Source: Planotetraspora kaengkrachanensis | Lineage (GTDB): Bacteria > Actinomycetota > Actinomycetes > Streptosporangiales > Streptosporangiaceae | Reading direction: 5' to 3' | Assembly (NCBI RefSeq): GCF_016862895.1 | Contig: NZ_BONV01000001.1 | Coordinates: 310,001-374,000 of the forward strand | DNA length: 64,000 bases | In this document: piece after piece, positions 62,587 to 64,000 of the stretch | Layout: the number at the start of each line of letters is the position of its first letter | How positions within the stretch are numbered: the first letter of the stretch is position 1 | Notes under the pieces: generated by a model | Told to the model about the DNA's origin: nothing | Databases searched by the model: none | What the model saw: the letters and a program-made list of their open reading frames with translations, nothing else | Position numbers and translations under genes: made by a program

Positions 62587-62715
62587 GGGAACGAAGTCGA
62601 GCGGATGATCAACGCGCTCAAGAACTCCCGGGCCGCCACCAGGTATGACAAGAGGGCACACGTCTTTCACGGCACTGTGAGCGTCGCCGCAATCCGACTG
62701 TGGCTCCACTTGTGA
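62587..62715 (+). pseudogene. IS5-family transposase, 3' remnant
   Basis: About 42 residues remain (VERMINALKNSRAATRYDKR ... VSVAAIRLWL), the end of a DDE transposase with the Glu-containing helix. No start, no upstream domain. It resembles but differs from the tail of the IS5 element at 58.4 kb, so it comes from another insertion. Confidence 0.75.
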
Positions 62716-62730
62716 TCCGCACGGCAGGTC

Positions 62731-63246
62731 TCAGGCGCCGGTCTGCCCATCGACGAGCTCACGCACGACATCGAGGTGACCGTTGTGGCGGGACGTCTCC
62801 TCAATGAGGTGGAGGATCACCCAGCGGAGGTCGACGTGGCGGCCGTCGCTGACGGGACGCTTCGCTGTTGAGTTCAGGTCGTGGTCGGACACCAGGCGGC
62901 GGTACCGGGCGCTCTGCTCCTCATACTCGGCGAGAAGCTGGGGCAACGGGATGTCGACTGCTGTCCGCATCTCAGGGTCGGGATCATCGTCGGTCGCCTC
63001 GGTGAGCGGTCCCGCAGGCTCCTCGCCCAGGAACATGACTTGGAACCAGTAGTACTCGACCCACCGCAGATGGCTGATCAGCCCGCACAACGTCATCAGC
63101 GGTGAACTCGGGAGCGGGGCCTTGCGAGCGTCTTGGGCGGATACGCCCTCACACTTGGCTCGCGCAGTATCACGGGCGTAGTCCAGGAAGGTGGCCAGCT
63201 GCGTACGCTCGTCCCACGTGGGAGGCGTGTCGGTTCGTTGAGTCAT
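62731..63246 (-). CDS. DinB-family (DUF664) protein
   Basis: 171 residues from ATG 63246. Four-helix-bundle pattern with the three metal-site His positions: LISHLRWVEYYWF, and HLIEETSRHNGHLDVVRELVDG at the C-terminus. The family includes mycothiol- or bacillithiol-dependent transferases. The 300-bp gap to 63547 contains no gene I can support; its right end holds the MarR operator. Confidence 0.88.
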   Translation of the reverse strand: MTQRTDTPPTWDERTQLATFLDYARDTARAKCEGVSAQDARKAPLPSSPLMTLCGLISHLRWVEYYWFQVMFLGEEPAGPLTEATDDDPDPEMRTAVDIPLPQLLAEYEEQSARYRRLVSDHDLNSTAKRPVSDGRHVDLRWVILHLIEETSRHNGHLDVVRELVDGQTGA

Positions 63247-63523
63247 CGCGGGGAGTTTCCCGCAGCTCGGAACGGGTGTCGACTCAAATTTGCCGGAAGC
63301 ACCGTCGAGTGCCACAGCACCGGCTGTGCAAGATCCGCCGGACAGGCCCTGGAGTCTCGCCCTCCCGAGTTCCGTTCCAGTTCCGTCCGAGGCCGTGGAA
63401 CGTCAGAAGTCGACGGGAGGCGTTGAGAGGCTGTATTGCCTGGTCAGGGCACCACTCGACGTGATGGGCGAGGTCAGGAAAGGGCAGGTCTGAGCGGCAT
63501 GTGGGCATGTTTGCGGCGGTGTC

Positions 63524-63549
63524 ATATGCCTGACTAAAGTCAGGTATAT
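63524..63549. promoter_or_regulatory. palindromic operator and -10 box of the MarR-type gene
   Basis: ATATGCCTGAC-TAAA-GTCAGGTATAT: 11-base arms with one mismatch. The loop starts a TAAAGT -10 box (63535-63540), 7 bases before the ATG at 63548; the right arm overlaps the start codon. Bound repressor would block its own leaderless transcript. Confidence 0.75.
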
Positions 63550-64000
63550 GAACTCGGAACTCATCGCCGCAGCGCGGCGGTTCAACCGGACGGTCACACA
63601 GCGGGTCGGGGCGCTCGACGACGAGTACATGGCCCGGGGACGACCCCTCGCGCAGGCACGTCTGCTGTGGGAAATCGGCCCCGGGGGCGCCGAGGTCGCC
63701 GCGCTACGGGCCCGGCTCGGGCTGGACTCGGGGTACCTGAGCCGGCTCCTGCGCACCCTCGAAAGTGACGGGCTCGTCACCGTCGGGCCGGCCGACCAGG
63801 TCGGTGGCGACGCGCGGGTACGGGCCGCCGTGCTCACCGACGCGGGCCGGACCGAGTGGGCCGAGCTCGACAGGCGTTCCGACGAGCTCGCCTGGTCGAT
63901 CCTCGAGCCGCTCACCGAGCAACGCCGCGAACGGCTCGTCGCGGCGATGGCCGAGGTCGAGCGGCTGCTCATCGCGTCGATGGTGGTCATCGAGCCGTGC
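63548..64000 (+). CDS. MarR-type regulator, probably MarR-GNAT fusion (cut by window end)
   Basis: 151 residues visible: winged helix-turn-helix (ARLLWEIGPGGAEVAALRARLGLDSGYLSRLLRTLE pattern) and dimerisation helices. The opening FNRTVTQRVGALDDEYMARGRPL is characteristic of actinobacterial MarR proteins fused to a GNAT acetyltransferase, which would lie beyond the window. Start and autoregulation are supported by the palindrome over the start codon. Confidence 0.87.
   Translation, partial: MNSELIAAARRFNRTVTQRVGALDDEYMARGRPLAQARLLWEIGPGGAEVAALRARLGLDSGYLSRLLRTLESDGLVTVGPADQVGGDARVRAAVLTDAGRTEWAELDRRSDELAWSILEPLTEQRRERLVAAMAEVERLLIASMVVIEPC

Noticed and set aside
1-64000. tRNA, rRNA or tmRNA genes
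   Set aside because: I looked for tRNA-like cloverleaf and conserved loop sequences, especially beside glnA and the integrase remnant, and found none I could support by eye.

Overview
The window is about 70% G+C chromosomal DNA from an actinomycete. Gene content (cytochrome bcc-aa3 supercomplex genes, PspA with PspAA/HtpX/PspAB, NlpC/P60 wall hydrolases, DUF3043/DUF4191/DUF5997 proteins, a GlnR box on glnA) and many TANNNT-type leaderless starts point to a high-GC Gram-positive. A Streptosporangiales-type genus is my best guess, but that is inference. There are no rRNA or tRNA genes. The first and last genes (an MFS transporter and a MarR-type regulator) are cut by the window edges.

Region 1 (1-11.1 kb) is accessory metabolism: LysR regulator plus NAD formate dehydrogenase, an orphan molybdopterin-binding subunit of the xanthine dehydrogenase family, a small exported peptide, two aldo/keto reductases around an XRE/MmyB-type regulator, an alpha/beta hydrolase and a threonine-synthase-like PLP enzyme.

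Region 2 (11.2-56.4 kb) is a conserved core whose gene order resembles, from memory, M. tuberculosis Rv2190c-Rv2220. It runs: DUF5997 and a LysR-ligand-domain protein; two NlpC/P60 hydrolases (the first behind a c-di-AMP/ydaO riboswitch and a CRP-like palindrome); NYN protein; DEDD exonuclease-UvrC-like protein; trpD; ctaE-qcrCAB facing an L,D-transpeptidase and ctaC-ctaD-ctaF on the other strand; cysteine desulfurase-TusA; adenosine kinase; an A-type Fe-S carrier; nadA; pspA-pspAA-htpX-pspAB; DUF3043; a Tat-exported multicopper oxidase; an aldo/keto reductase; cobU-like and cobS; pepA; lpdA-sucB; an SDR epimerase; peptidase E; lipB-lipA; DUF4191; a methyltransferase; RDD protein; a membrane-anchored protein; and glnA. 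The shared theme is respiration, lipoate-dependent 2-oxoacid oxidation, Fe-S/sulfur and NAD supply, and envelope maintenance.

Region 3 (56.4-64 kb) is a recently rearranged, IS-rich segment. It holds an integrase remnant immediately after glnA, DinB-family proteins, a frameshifted membrane-protein gene, an IS5-type element carrying a VOC-family passenger gene between perfectly placed inverted repeats, an IS256-type element that splits an ASCH-domain gene with an exact 8-bp target duplication, an isochorismatase-fold hydrolase and another IS5 transposase tail.

The most notable observations are: (a) three loci with arrays of a GTGCATGATCAC core repeated at an almost constant 53-bp period, about five helical turns; (b) a LipB that lacks both catalytic residues (Lys to Arg, Cys to Pro) although lipA and the lipoylated E2 are intact; (c) a cell-wall hydrolase apparently under both c-di-AMP and CRP control, probably with a CTG start; (d) the two IS structures with legible boundaries; (e) widespread leaderless gene starts.
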